DNA of 64,000 nt, from positions 1 to 64,000 of the forward strand of contig NZ_FORQ01000003.1 of the NCBI RefSeq assembly GCF_900114045.1, written 5' to 3'. The position numbers were made by a program, and so were the translations under genes. Within the stretch, counting starts at the first letter, position 1, and each line of letters begins with the position of its first letter. Positions 1-6,237 of this stretch are shown here, piece by piece. The notes under the pieces are model-generated. The model was not told the DNA's origin, ran no database searches, and saw only the letters and a program-made list of their open reading frames with translations. Origin of the DNA: Kaistella treverensis. Its GTDB lineage: Bacteria; Bacteroidota; Bacteroidia; Flavobacteriales; Weeksellaceae.

Positions 1-20
1 AATTTTATCTTTCCATCCAT
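1..20 (-). CDS. Possible start of a further cassette gene (partial)
   Basis: An ATG on the minus strand at 20-18 opens a frame reading M-D-G-K-I-K that runs off the window edge. It sits about 70 nt beyond the GTTA border of the leftmost hairpin site, where a cassette gene would be expected. Only six codons are visible, so this is a positional guess. Confidence 0.2.
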
Positions 21-87
21 ATTTTTGAACTTTTATTTTTGTAGATCAAGTTTTTAACTTTTAAAACCGATTTTTCGATAGCATTAC

Positions 88-220
88 AGATAACGTTCCG
101 CGGCTATGCGCCGGGCGGGGCTTTTACCCGGGATTGTTCTTTTGAAAACGCTCATTTCTCGCATCCGTAATCTGTCAACCGAAGACGGATTTCCCGCCTG
201 GCGCATAGCCGCTGTTAGCA
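88..220. repeat. attC-like recombination site A
   Basis: TAAC at 91-94 and GTTA at 214-217 border the site. The left arm 100-119 pairs with 193-212 over 20 bp with a single G.T wobble (G113 with T199). The unpaired spacer is GTTCC (95-99) on the left and one T (213) on the right. The loop is 73 nt (120-192). The short open frame that crosses the site on the plus strand is a by-product of the hairpin. Confidence 0.75.
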
Positions 221-240
221 AATGTTTTTTTATTCATTCG

Positions 241-705
241 CTATTTCAGAGTATTTATTCCATTTTTATATTCGTCCAAGCAGTATTCTTCTAGTTGGAT
301 TTTGTGATTATAAGTCGTAGTTCCTTGCTCGATTGAAATATTGATGTAAATCAGTTCTAATGTTTCTAAATTAACCAATATGTTATAACCGAAATTTTCG
401 TTTTGCTGTGAAATATCAAAATTCAAATAATATGGCATTATGTCTTTTGAATGATACCAAGACGCCAATAGCTTTATATTAGGTTTTTTGTGGATATTAA
501 AATAATAATTCATACATCTAGGAAAAACTATTTCTTTGTCATTTATTCTTAAATATTTTCTGTCTAAATCAAATTCTGCAATACCAAATTCTTTCGGCAA
601 TCCAATTATTTTTCCGTTTTCGTCAACTTTTAATAATGTGTCTTGATGTAATAAATTTGAATCAGTCAAAAAAAGAAATGATAATAAAATCAGAATTATT
701 TTCAT
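241..705 (-). CDS. Cassette gene: secreted or membrane-anchored hypothetical protein
   Basis: I do not recognise this 154-residue protein. Residues 1-16 are a hydrophobic leader after MK, consistent with a signal peptide or membrane anchor, with no Cys lipobox. The rest is a mixed polar domain rich in Asn, Tyr and Ile with no motif I can name. It is the only gene of the cassette 214-734: its ATG is 25 nt inside one border and its stop is 20 nt before the other site. No Bacteroidota promoter box is visible just upstream, so it may depend on read-through. The base composition is AT-rich. Function unknown. Confidence 0.7.
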   Translation of the reverse strand: MKIILILLSFLFLTDSNLLHQDTLLKVDENGKIIGLPKEFGIAEFDLDRKYLRINDKEIVFPRCMNYYFNIHKKPNIKLLASWYHSKDIMPYYLNFDISQQNENFGYNILVNLETLELIYINISIEQGTTTYNHKIQLEEYCLDEYKNGINTLK

Positions 706-728
706 ATGTGATTTCGTTTTAAATATTT

Positions 729-860
729 GCTAACGTTCTCGCGCTACAGGCAGTTTGGGATTAAGGAAGCGTAATCTTTCGGATTTGCCAAATCTTCCAA
801 ATACAAACCAAATTTTCCATTAAGCCAAATGCCCAAATTGCTTGTAGCGTGTGTTAGTGG
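729..860. repeat. attC-like recombination site B
   Basis: TAAC at 731-734 and GTTA at 853-856. The stem pairs 740-759 with 832-851 (20 bp including three G.T pairs when the plus strand folds). Spacer GTTCT (735-739) faces a single T (852). Loop 72 nt (760-831). The stop codon of the neighbouring cassette gene lies inside the right border core. Confidence 0.75.
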
Positions 861-1603
861 CTGTTATTTCTTTCCATTTCGGTGATTTCTATTTCAAATG
901 GCTTTTCATATTTGGCAGTTGCAATTTCTCCTAAACTCGTTTTTTTATGCGTGAAAATTATTTTTCCGTTCTTAACTTCAATTTTGTCAACTAAATAAAA
1001 TATGTCTTCATAAAAATATAAATCTTTAGTCGTTGTTTTTTGAGTTTCATTTTCTTTATCAAAATATTTTACAACAATTTTTGACAAAGTTTTTTTCGGA
1101 TTAATCATATAACCAATTTCAATTTTATATGAATTTGTTTCTTTGATTTTATAAGCGATTTCAATTTCCGTTTCAAATTTGTTTAGCAAATTTTCGACTT
1201 CAATTATTTTACCAATTTTTTCTTCATCTTTTTCGTAAAGCAAAATTAAAGTTTTGAATGTAACGTCTTTGACTAATTGATTTTTTTCAAATTCTGTAAG
1301 CGAATTAAATGATTTTGGCTCAATTCCATAATCAACATATTTTATACGTTTATCTAGAAACTTTTCGCTTTCAATTAACTCTCCAAGTTTTATGTTTTCG
1401 GTAAAGTTTATATAAATATGATCAAATTCTCCTGAAATAAAGTTCCACTCGTTAAGTTTTCTAGCAATTCGTTGACCGATTGAATTTGTGTCTTCAGTAA
1501 TATGGTAAACATTACCAATAATTCCGTCAAAATCCCCTGTGAAATCTTTTGGTTTTATTTCGTAAAAACGAATATCTTTTATTATTCTTTCGGTTGATTT
1601 CAT
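854..1603 (-). CDS. Cassette gene: hypothetical protein of 249 residues
   Basis: I do not recognise this family. The protein is soluble-looking, rich in Lys, Glu and Ile, with no signal peptide or membrane segment. The frame is open further upstream to 1693, but that extension lies inside hairpin site C, so the ATG at 1603 (M-K-S-T-E-R) just after the site is the better start. The stop codon TAA at 856-854 is part of the TAAC core of site B, so the gene fills its cassette (853-1630) completely. A lone gene in an integron-like cassette may act in stress or phage defence or as a toxin-immunity gene, but nothing in the sequence identifies which. Confidence 0.7.
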   Translation of the reverse strand: MKSTERIIKDIRFYEIKPKDFTGDFDGIIGNVYHITEDTNSIGQRIARKLNEWNFISGEFDHIYINFTENIKLGELIESEKFLDKRIKYVDYGIEPKSFNSLTEFEKNQLVKDVTFKTLILLYEKDEEKIGKIIEVENLLNKFETEIEIAYKIKETNSYKIEIGYMINPKKTLSKIVVKYFDKENETQKTTTKDLYFYEDIFYLVDKIEVKNGKIIFTHKKTSLGEIATAKYEKPFEIEITEMERNNSH

Positions 1604-1621
1604 TCGATTTCTTGTATAATA

Positions 1622-1756
1622 GCCACTAACGTTTTGCGGCTTGGCGAAGGTGGCGATTTTACCACAAATGTTCATACGAAGCACACACTTCAAATTTACG
1701 AAAAACTGTCATACGAAGTACTAAACCGCCACTTTTGCCAAACCGCTGTTAGTGGC
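1622..1756. repeat. attC-like recombination site C
   Basis: TAAC at 1627-1630 and GTTA at 1748-1751, with outer pairing extended to GCCACTAAC / GTTAGTGGC. The stem pairs 1636-1655 with 1727-1746 (20 bp, two G.T pairs, one C.A mismatch on the plus strand). Spacer GTTTT (1631-1635) faces one T (1747). Loop 71 nt. Confidence 0.75.
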
Positions 1757-1779
1757 TGGGCTTCTTTGTTTTCCGTCTG

Positions 1780-1986
1780 TCAGCAACATTTTTTGTCCTG
1801 CTGAATTGGTGGACAAGCAACACTTCCGTAACTGCAATAAACACAACAGTCGCCTTGCTTTGGTTTAAGCACTTGTTTGCATTTTTCACATTCGTAAAAA
1901 TATTGGCAAGCGTCTGTCGGCATTGTTTCTTCTTTCTTGTGTCCACAGTTGGGGCAAGTAATTGTTGATTGTAATTTGATTTCCAT
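1780..1986 (-). CDS. GDCCVxC domain-containing protein (metal-resistance associated)
   Basis: This 68-residue protein has eleven cysteines: a C11/C14 pair in a CPNCG knuckle, C33/C36 in CEKC, the signature GDCCVYC at 45-51, C58, and a terminal CC at 67-68. This matches the small GDCCVxC family, whose members sometimes have selenocysteine and often neighbour merT-type genes. It probably binds or passes a thiophilic metal, but its biochemical role is not established. It lies 6 nt after merTP and is the last gene of the mercury cassette; its stop is about 23 nt from site C. A frame on the same strand at 1749-1946 is a shadow. Confidence 0.8.
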   Translation of the reverse strand: MEIKLQSTITCPNCGHKKEETMPTDACQYFYECEKCKQVLKPKQGDCCVYCSYGSVACPPIQQDKKCC

Positions 1987-1992
1987 TTGATT

Positions 1993-2586
1993 TTATTTTT
2001 TGTCGGTTACAGAATATCCTGTTGAGTTTATTGCTTTTTCGATTTCAGAAATATTTGTTTTTGAGTTGTCAAATTCTACGATTGCGTTTCCTTTTTCGTA
2101 GGAAGCGTTTGAACTTATTATTCCTGTCAATTTATTTACTTCGTGATTTACGTGTTCGCCACAACTTGCACAAGTCATTCCGGTAATCGTAAATTCTACT
2201 TTTTGAATATTGGATTTGTCCACTACTATGATTTGCTTTTCTGTCTTTGGGTAGAAAATGCTTGAGTAGTATGGAAAGGCAAGCATTACGATTGCAAATG
2301 CTGTTACTATTCCTAAAAACATTTTTGACTGAATGAATTTTGGTTTTTCTTCTGTTTCACAATTGCAGTCAATTTGCTTTTTAGGTTTTAACTTTTGATA
2401 CCAAGCAAAACAAAGAACCAAAATTGTCAAACCGATAAAATATGGTCGGAAAGGTTCAAGCCAAGAAAAAGTTGAAGCAAGTCCGCTTGTTCCTGCAATG
2501 AGAGCCAAGACAGGTGTAATGCAACACAATGAAGCTGCAATTGCTGTTAAAAGTCCTGCTCCGATTAGTTTGTTGTCTGTTTTCAT
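1993..2586 (-). CDS. merTP: Mercuric transport protein MerTP (MerT-MerP fusion)
   Basis: This 197-residue protein has membrane segments at about 8-34, 46-62 and 88-108. The MerT-type Cys pair C21-C22 sits in the first helix and a second pair C74/C76 lies in the loop. The C-terminal heavy-metal-associated domain (about 128-195) carries GMTCASC with C139 and C142. MerT brings Hg(II) across the inner membrane and MerP-like domains hand it over. The start codon overlaps the regulator stop (ATGA at 2586-2583), so translation is probably coupled. No merA (reductase) or merB gene is in the cassette, so uptake without a local detoxifying enzyme is unusual; merA may be elsewhere. Confidence 0.9.
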   Translation of the reverse strand: MKTDNKLIGAGLLTAIAASLCCITPVLALIAGTSGLASTFSWLEPFRPYFIGLTILVLCFAWYQKLKPKKQIDCNCETEEKPKFIQSKMFLGIVTAFAIVMLAFPYYSSIFYPKTEKQIIVVDKSNIQKVEFTITGMTCASCGEHVNHEVNKLTGIISSNASYEKGNAIVEFDNSKTNISEIEKAINSTGYSVTDKK

Positions 2587-2957
2587 AATGTTTCTAATAT
2601 TTTGTTTTCGTCAAGTATTTTGAAAAACGGTTTCAGCATTTTTTCATACTCTTTTGTCAATGAGTAAAAAATGGTTTGTGCTTCACGTTCGGTTTCAATG
2701 AGCTTTCTGTCTTTGAGTTTTCGTAAGTGTTGCGAAACTGCTGAAATTGTCATACCAAGAATATCGCTTATATCACAAACACAAAGTCGTTTTTCTTCAT
2801 AAAGTAGAAATAGAATTTTCAGTCTTACGTTGTTTCCTGCCAATTCAAGTCCGTTCGATAAATACTCAAACGAGCCGTTAAGTTCTGAAACTCGGTCTTT
2901 ACAGCGGTTTATTTGTTTAATGTCCGCTTGTTGTCTTATGCAAGAATTATTGTCCAT
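2583..2957 (-). CDS. ArsR/SmtB-family metal-sensing repressor
   Basis: The protein has 124 residues. The winged helix contains RLCVCDI at 57-63, matching the ELCVCDL metal-binding box (C59, C61) of ArsR/CadC-type sensors, followed by the recognition helix SAVSQHLRKL at about 72-81. Extra Cys at 6 and 19 could add ligands. The start at 2957 is chosen because a promoter (TTG-N19-TATCTTTG) lies directly upstream, which excludes the longer frame from 3005. It presumably represses its own operon with merTP and the GDCCVxC gene and is released by Hg(II) or a related metal. Classical mer operons use MerR; ArsR-type control is the flavobacterial pattern. Confidence 0.88.
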   Translation of the reverse strand: MDNNSCIRQQADIKQINRCKDRVSELNGSFEYLSNGLELAGNNVRLKILFLLYEEKRLCVCDISDILGMTISAVSQHLRKLKDRKLIETEREAQTIFYSLTKEYEKMLKPFFKILDENKILETL

Positions 2958-2961
2958 AAGG

Positions 2962-2991
2962 CAAAGATAGTCAATTTGTTTATTTAAGCAA
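2962..2991 (-). promoter_or_regulatory. Promoter of the mercury cassette operon
   Basis: On the minus strand TTG (2991-2989), a 19-nt spacer, then TATCTTTG (2969-2962) match the Bacteroidota -33/-7 consensus. The ATG of the regulator follows the -7 box by only 5 nt, so the transcript would be leaderless or nearly so. A GC-rich hairpin with 6-bp stem at 3018-3037 lies further upstream. The cassette therefore carries its own promoter. Confidence 0.65.
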
Positions 2992-3055
2992 TTACTAAAA
3001 TACAAAATATCAAAAAGTACCCGATTTGTCTGTCGGGTTGTGTCGTCATAGCCTT

Positions 3056-3190
3056 GCCACTAACGGTTACGTATTGGCGATGGTGCGGCTTAAACGCGGA
3101 AACTTTCTTATTATAATTACTCTTCGAAACATCTAAAATGGTTCAACTTGCGATTCCTCCGCACTATTGCCAATACGATGTTATGCGTTC
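3056..3190. repeat. attC-like recombination site D
   Basis: TAAC at 3061-3064 and GTTA at 3180-3183. The stem pairs 3070-3088 with 3159-3177 (19 bp, two G.T pairs on the plus strand). Spacer GGTTA (3065-3069) faces AT (3178-3179). Loop 70 nt (3089-3158). Confidence 0.75.
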
Positions 3191-3207
3191 GGCTTTTTAA
3201 AATTTAT

Positions 3208-3729
3208 TCAATTTATGGGTTTCCAATTTCCTTTTTTAAAGTACATATTATTAAATTTATCGGAATGGAAAACTAAATAAAAACTCCAAGCGTTTCTATA
3301 AACTGTTGGATTAGTTTTTAATACATGAATTGTCGGTTGCTCCATATTTATTATAAGTCTTTCTGAACCATATGGTGCTGTTGTTGAAATTGTACCACTA
3401 AAAGTTCTTACTATTTTGTCATGATTTGTAACATAAAAATAAATTTTATCATTATTAATTTTAAATCGAAAAGTTTCATATTGCCAATCCGCCTGTTTAC
3501 CTGGGAAAAAGTCTCTGTCGATAATGTACTGTCCGTAATAGTCTTTCTTTTTTAATATTTTTTTCGCCGTTAATTTTTCCACTACTAAAGATAAAATAAT
3601 TAATCCAATCACGGAAAGCCAGAAGTATCCGATTACTTTTCCGAAAACCTTATTATTTGTTTTCCACCAGACGAAAATCATTATTCCCGTCAATGGAACT
3701 AGAAAGAAAAGAAAAAATAAAAATGCCAT
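3208..3729 (-). CDS. Cassette gene: small membrane protein, unknown function
   Basis: The 173-residue protein has two N-terminal hydrophobic segments (about 1-22 and 32-50) and a polar C-terminal domain of about 115 residues with many Tyr, Phe and Asn. I recognise no family. It is the only gene of cassette 3180-3775; the ATG is 46 nt from one border and the stop 28 nt from the other. Together with the next cassette gene (3906-4484) it has a two-helix plus soluble domain layout, but I see no clear sequence similarity between them. Confidence 0.7.
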   Translation of the reverse strand: MAFLFFLFFLVPLTGIMIFVWWKTNNKVFGKVIGYFWLSVIGLIILSLVVEKLTAKKILKKKDYYGQYIIDRDFFPGKQADWQYETFRFKINNDKIYFYVTNHDKIVRTFSGTISTTAPYGSERLIINMEQPTIHVLKTNPTVYRNAWSFYLVFHSDKFNNMYFKKGNWKPIN

Positions 3730-3766
3730 AAATTATTTATGATTATATTTCCGTCGTTTGATGCTG

Positions 3767-3899
3767 ACGCATAACGGTTGGATATTTCTGCAGGCGGGAT
3801 AAAAATACGAAAACTTTGTACTTGCTAAAAACTTAATTAACCGCTAAAATCTTCGATGAAAACTTCATACCCGCTTGTAGAAATATCTTGTTATAGGGC
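3767..3899. repeat. attC-like recombination site E
   Basis: TAAC at 3772-3775 and GTTA at 3890-3893. The stem pairs 3781-3798 with 3870-3887 (18 bp, two G.T pairs on the plus strand). Spacer GGTTG (3776-3780) faces TT (3888-3889). Loop 71 nt. This is the site closest to the recombinase. Confidence 0.75.
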
Positions 3900-3905
3900 G
3901 TTTTT

Positions 3906-4484
3906 TTATTCATCAATATCTTCAAATGTCAATTCGTTTTTATCTTTATTTATAGAGATCCTTCTAAATGTTGGTGCATAACCCTCTTGTCCACTAGGTT
4001 GGAAATACTCTCTAACAAAAGCATTTGAAGTCTCATAATTTTGCGTCACTTTAGGTCCAAAATATCTTTTGTCTGAAAGATAAAGCATTTGGTTGACGGA
4101 AGAATTGTTAGTTTTGAAATTGTCAGAATTCTTTATTTTAAAAATCGCATTTTGCTTATCGCGCGCTGAAATTTTCAACGTAAAAGTGTGATAATAGTCG
4201 CCAATTGCTAACATTGATTTGTTGTCTTGTAAATCAAATTTGTCTTTTAAAAATATTTGTTGTTCTTCAACAAGTTCTTTTGCGTTATTCGTTGTAAAAA
4301 GTTGGTCTTCAAACGCAGTCCACGGTACTATAGATAATATAAAAACTCCAAAAATTATTGTTAAATACTTTCCTGTCTTTGGGTGACCAAATTTTTTTGG
4401 AATAAAATATAATAAAAGTCCAAGCCCGATTGGAAGTCCAACAAAAACAAGAATAAAAAGCCCTATTAGTAAAATTTCGTCCAA
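3906..4484 (-). CDS. First cassette gene: membrane protein, unknown function, TTG start
   Basis: The 192-residue protein has two hydrophobic segments (about 4-28 and 40-57) and a soluble domain of about 130 residues. No family recognised. The frame begins with TTG at 4484 preceded on the minus strand by an AAAAG-like stretch; no in-frame ATG exists ahead of the first membrane helix, so TTG is the likely start. The stop lies 6 nt before the border of site E. As the first cassette after the recombinase it would be the best expressed if a common promoter exists. The leader contains a stray GTTATGCG (plus, 4505-4512), possibly a relic core. Confidence 0.65.
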   Translation of the reverse strand: MDEILLIGLFILVFVGLPIGLGLLLYFIPKKFGHPKTGKYLTIIFGVFILSIVPWTAFEDQLFTTNNAKELVEEQQIFLKDKFDLQDNKSMLAIGDYYHTFTLKISARDKQNAIFKIKNSDNFKTNNSSVNQMLYLSDKRYFGPKVTQNYETSNAFVREYFQPSGQEGYAPTFRRISINKDKNELTFEDIDE

Positions 4485-4528
4485 TCTTTTAGTTGTGTTT
4501 TTTGGTTATGCGTTCCGTCCTAAAATGA

Positions 4529-4605
4529 CCTACAACTTATTTATATGTCTTACTTCGTCAGACAAATACAACGTGTTTGGTAGGGATTTGTCTGATAGTC
4601 GTAGG
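4529..4605. repeat. Putative primary (attI-like) site next to recombinase
   Basis: A nested inverted repeat begins 36 nt beyond the recombinase stop. The outer arms CCTACAAC (4529-4536) and GTCGTAGG (4598-4605) pair with one mismatch; the inner arms are GTCAGACAAAT (4557-4567) and ATTTGTCTGAT (4586-4596). The outer arm at 4529-4536 resembles, as inverse complement, GTTATAGG at the far border of the first cassette (7 of 8). This is the expected position for the platform site, but its role is inferred. Confidence 0.45.
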
Positions 4606-4640
4606 ACTTATTTCGAATCACTAAGATATATTTTTTTCCA

Positions 4641-5684
4641 TTACAAATCATCAAACGGACTTTTTATGTGCTGTAAGCTTTTCGTGCTTACATGGGTGTA
4701 AATTTCTGTTGTTCTACTGCTGTTATGCCCAAGTAATTCCTGAATGTAACGCAAGTCAGTTCCGCTTTCCAATAAATGCGTGGCATAACTATGCCGTAAC
4801 CAATGTAAGGTAACTGGCTTTTTTATATTGCATTTTTCTAATGCTTGTTTTAATACACTTTGAAGGCTTTTTGCAGAATAAATAGTACCTGGTTCTTGAC
4901 CTTCAAATAAATACGTTTTTGGTTTGTAAAGTTGGTAATAGGTTCTTAATAATTCTAAAATCTTTGGAGACAATGGCGTAATTCTATCTCTTTTTCCTTT
5001 TGCTTGCTTAATCAGAACAATATTTCTTTTAGAATCAATGTCCAGTGGTCGTAATTGTAGTAACTCACTGCAGCGCAAACCACAACTATAAATTAAGGAA
5101 AGCATCATTTTGTGTTTCATATTGGCATGTGCTTCCAATATATTCTTTACTTCTTCTTTACTCAAAACATTTGGTAATGTTTTAGGCTTTTTGGGTCGGT
5201 CAATTTTATCTACTTCTATTTTTGTTTTACGTATTGTTCTAAAGTATAATTTGATAGCACTAATAACTTGGTTTTGGTAAGATGCGGATAATTTTTTTTT
5301 CAAAATGTAATCGTTATTAAAATCAAGTACATGTGCGTTGGTTAGTTCGCAAATAGCATTAGATTGGTAATAAACGAGAAATGATCTTAATGCCTCAGAA
5401 TAAGTTTTGATTGTATTTGGGCTATATCTTTTCGACGAGAGCCACCGGATGAATTGATTTAGATGTTGTTGTCCATCTTCCGAAAGTGTGGTGTCTTGTT
5501 TCTGTGTGATTTGGAATTTTTCTCTATTTTCTCGCGTGTCTGGGATATGCCATAGTTTTTTCTGCTGACTCCATCGCGCTCCATTAATTAGTTTTATCCG
5601 TCGGATCAACTCTTCATCTTTATCGAAAATTACCGCAATTCTATCTTGGTTTCGATGTGTAATTAATTTTGCGCTCCACTTCAT
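4641..5684 (-). CDS. Tyrosine site-specific recombinase, XerC/D-like, cassette-associated
   Basis: The protein has 347 residues from the ATG at 5684 (M-K-W-S-A-K); a longer frame to 5765 is open, but a TAnnTTT-like box (5712-5705) lies between. An N-terminal extension of about 65 residues precedes a SAM-like core-binding domain (about 70-165) and a catalytic domain. Catalytic residues: R204 (in SCGLRCSE), K229, H294 and R297 (in HWLRH), H320 (in LGH), Y329 (in IYTHV). The stretch between the Lys hairpin and box II is short as in XerD and lacks the extra insertion of IntI. Similar flavobacterial proteins are, from memory, often labelled 'site-specific tyrosine recombinase/integron integrase'. 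It probably acts on the flanking sites. Confidence 0.88.
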   Translation of the reverse strand: MKWSAKLITHRNQDRIAVIFDKDEELIRRIKLINGARWSQQKKLWHIPDTRENREKFQITQKQDTTLSEDGQQHLNQFIRWLSSKRYSPNTIKTYSEALRSFLVYYQSNAICELTNAHVLDFNNDYILKKKLSASYQNQVISAIKLYFRTIRKTKIEVDKIDRPKKPKTLPNVLSKEEVKNILEAHANMKHKMMLSLIYSCGLRCSELLQLRPLDIDSKRNIVLIKQAKGKRDRITPLSPKILELLRTYYQLYKPKTYLFEGQEPGTIYSAKSLQSVLKQALEKCNIKKPVTLHWLRHSYATHLLESGTDLRYIQELLGHNSSRTTEIYTHVSTKSLQHIKSPFDDL

Positions 5685-5972
5685 ACAGTGCTGATAATTA
5701 AATATAAAGGTATCACATTTAAAATTATAAGGTATTTCGTGGCTGCACAAAAGTATTGATAACAAGACTAGTGCCTTTTATGATGTTGAACTAAATCGCA
5801 AAAAGAGTGGTGATTCGCTAAATCTGCCCTTATTCAAAGCAATTTTTTGTTGACTGAAAACTATGTTATTTAATAAAATAGAAGCACCATATTTTAAAGT
5901 AGCGTTAAGTTAACGAACCTTTAAAATGCGTAGGAATATTACCGGAAATTAAAAGTATTTTATTTGGAAACT
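5685..5972. other. Intergenic stretch between recombinase and tRNA-Gln
   Basis: AT-rich DNA between the recombinase start and the tRNA terminator. I find no convincing gene. It should hold the recombinase promoter; the best box is TACCTTTA on the minus strand at 5712-5705, one base off TAnnTTTG. Confidence 0.5.
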
Positions 5973-6012
5973 AAAAAAATCAGGAACATTAGTCCCTGAT
6001 TTAGTCCCTGAT
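5973..6012 (-). terminator. Terminator of tRNA-Gln, with 12-bp tandem repeat
   Basis: On the minus strand the stem ATCAGG/CCTGAT (6000-5979) is followed by a run of seven T. The unit TTAGTCCCTGAT occurs twice in tandem (5989-6000 and 6001-6012), so an alternative second stem arm is available. Confidence 0.65.
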
Positions 6013-6045
6013 AATAGTAAAGTGCTGATTAACAGTACTTGTTTG

Positions 6046-6116
6046 TAGACCCACAGGGATTCGAACCCCAACTGGCGGTACCAAAAACCGAAGTGCTACC
6101 GTTACACCATGGGTCT
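6046..6116 (-). tRNA. tRNA-Gln (anticodon TTG)
   Basis: The 71-nt cloverleaf on the minus strand has a perfect 7-bp acceptor stem (AGACCCA/TGGGTCT), a D arm with AACGGTA loop, an anticodon loop TTTTGGT giving TTG (reads CAA), and a T loop TTCGAAT. CCA is not encoded. It separates the cassette array from recA and is a plausible landmark for the island edge, but I see no duplicated tRNA 3' end in the window. Confidence 0.93.
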
Positions 6117-6237
6117 GTCATTATTTTGGTGGTGCAAATCTAAAACAAATATTTTTAATTAAAAAATTATTTTCAAAATTATTTTTTAAAACCCGAAATT
6201 ATGCCTTTTTTTAGTTTTATTTCACGTGAAAATTCCG

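Larger units (their letters stand above)
1..5684 (-). mobile_element. Integron-like gene cassette array with Xer-type recombinase
   Basis: Read on the minus strand the order is recombinase (5684-4641), a putative primary site (4605-4529), then cassettes bounded at 4536/3890, 3775/3180, 3064/1748, 1630/853 and 734/214, and the start of a further cassette at the left edge. Every cassette holds minus-strand gene(s) and ends in a long imperfect hairpin with TAAC...GTTA borders. The DNA is visibly more AT-rich than the recA side. The recombinase points in the same direction as the cassettes, an arrangement known from the Treponema denticola integron. Seen: repeats, cassette borders, gene order. 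Inferred: mobility and capture by this recombinase. Confidence 0.75.

Noticed and set aside
106-294. Plus-strand open frame of 62 codons
   Set aside because: It runs through hairpin site A and out of it; the reading is produced by the inverted repeat and has no start signal.
1604-1693. N-terminal extension of the cassette gene 854-1603
   Set aside because: The extension lies within hairpin site C, and translation from the ATG at 1603 just after the site is more consistent with cassette structure.
4505-4512. GTTATGCG as the left border of the first cassette
   Set aside because: Its orientation is that of a TAAC-type end, not of a cassette start on the minus strand, and it does not match the far end of the cassette; 4529-4536 fits better. 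It may be a relic core.
1-4600. CRISPR-like reading of the regularly spaced repeats
   Set aside because: Spacing equals gene length, stems differ in sequence, and there are no short identical repeats or cas genes.
4641-5684. Calling the recombinase IntI
   Set aside because: The region between the catalytic Lys hairpin and the HxxR box is as short as in XerC/D and lacks the extra IntI segment, so only a general tyrosine recombinase label is justified.
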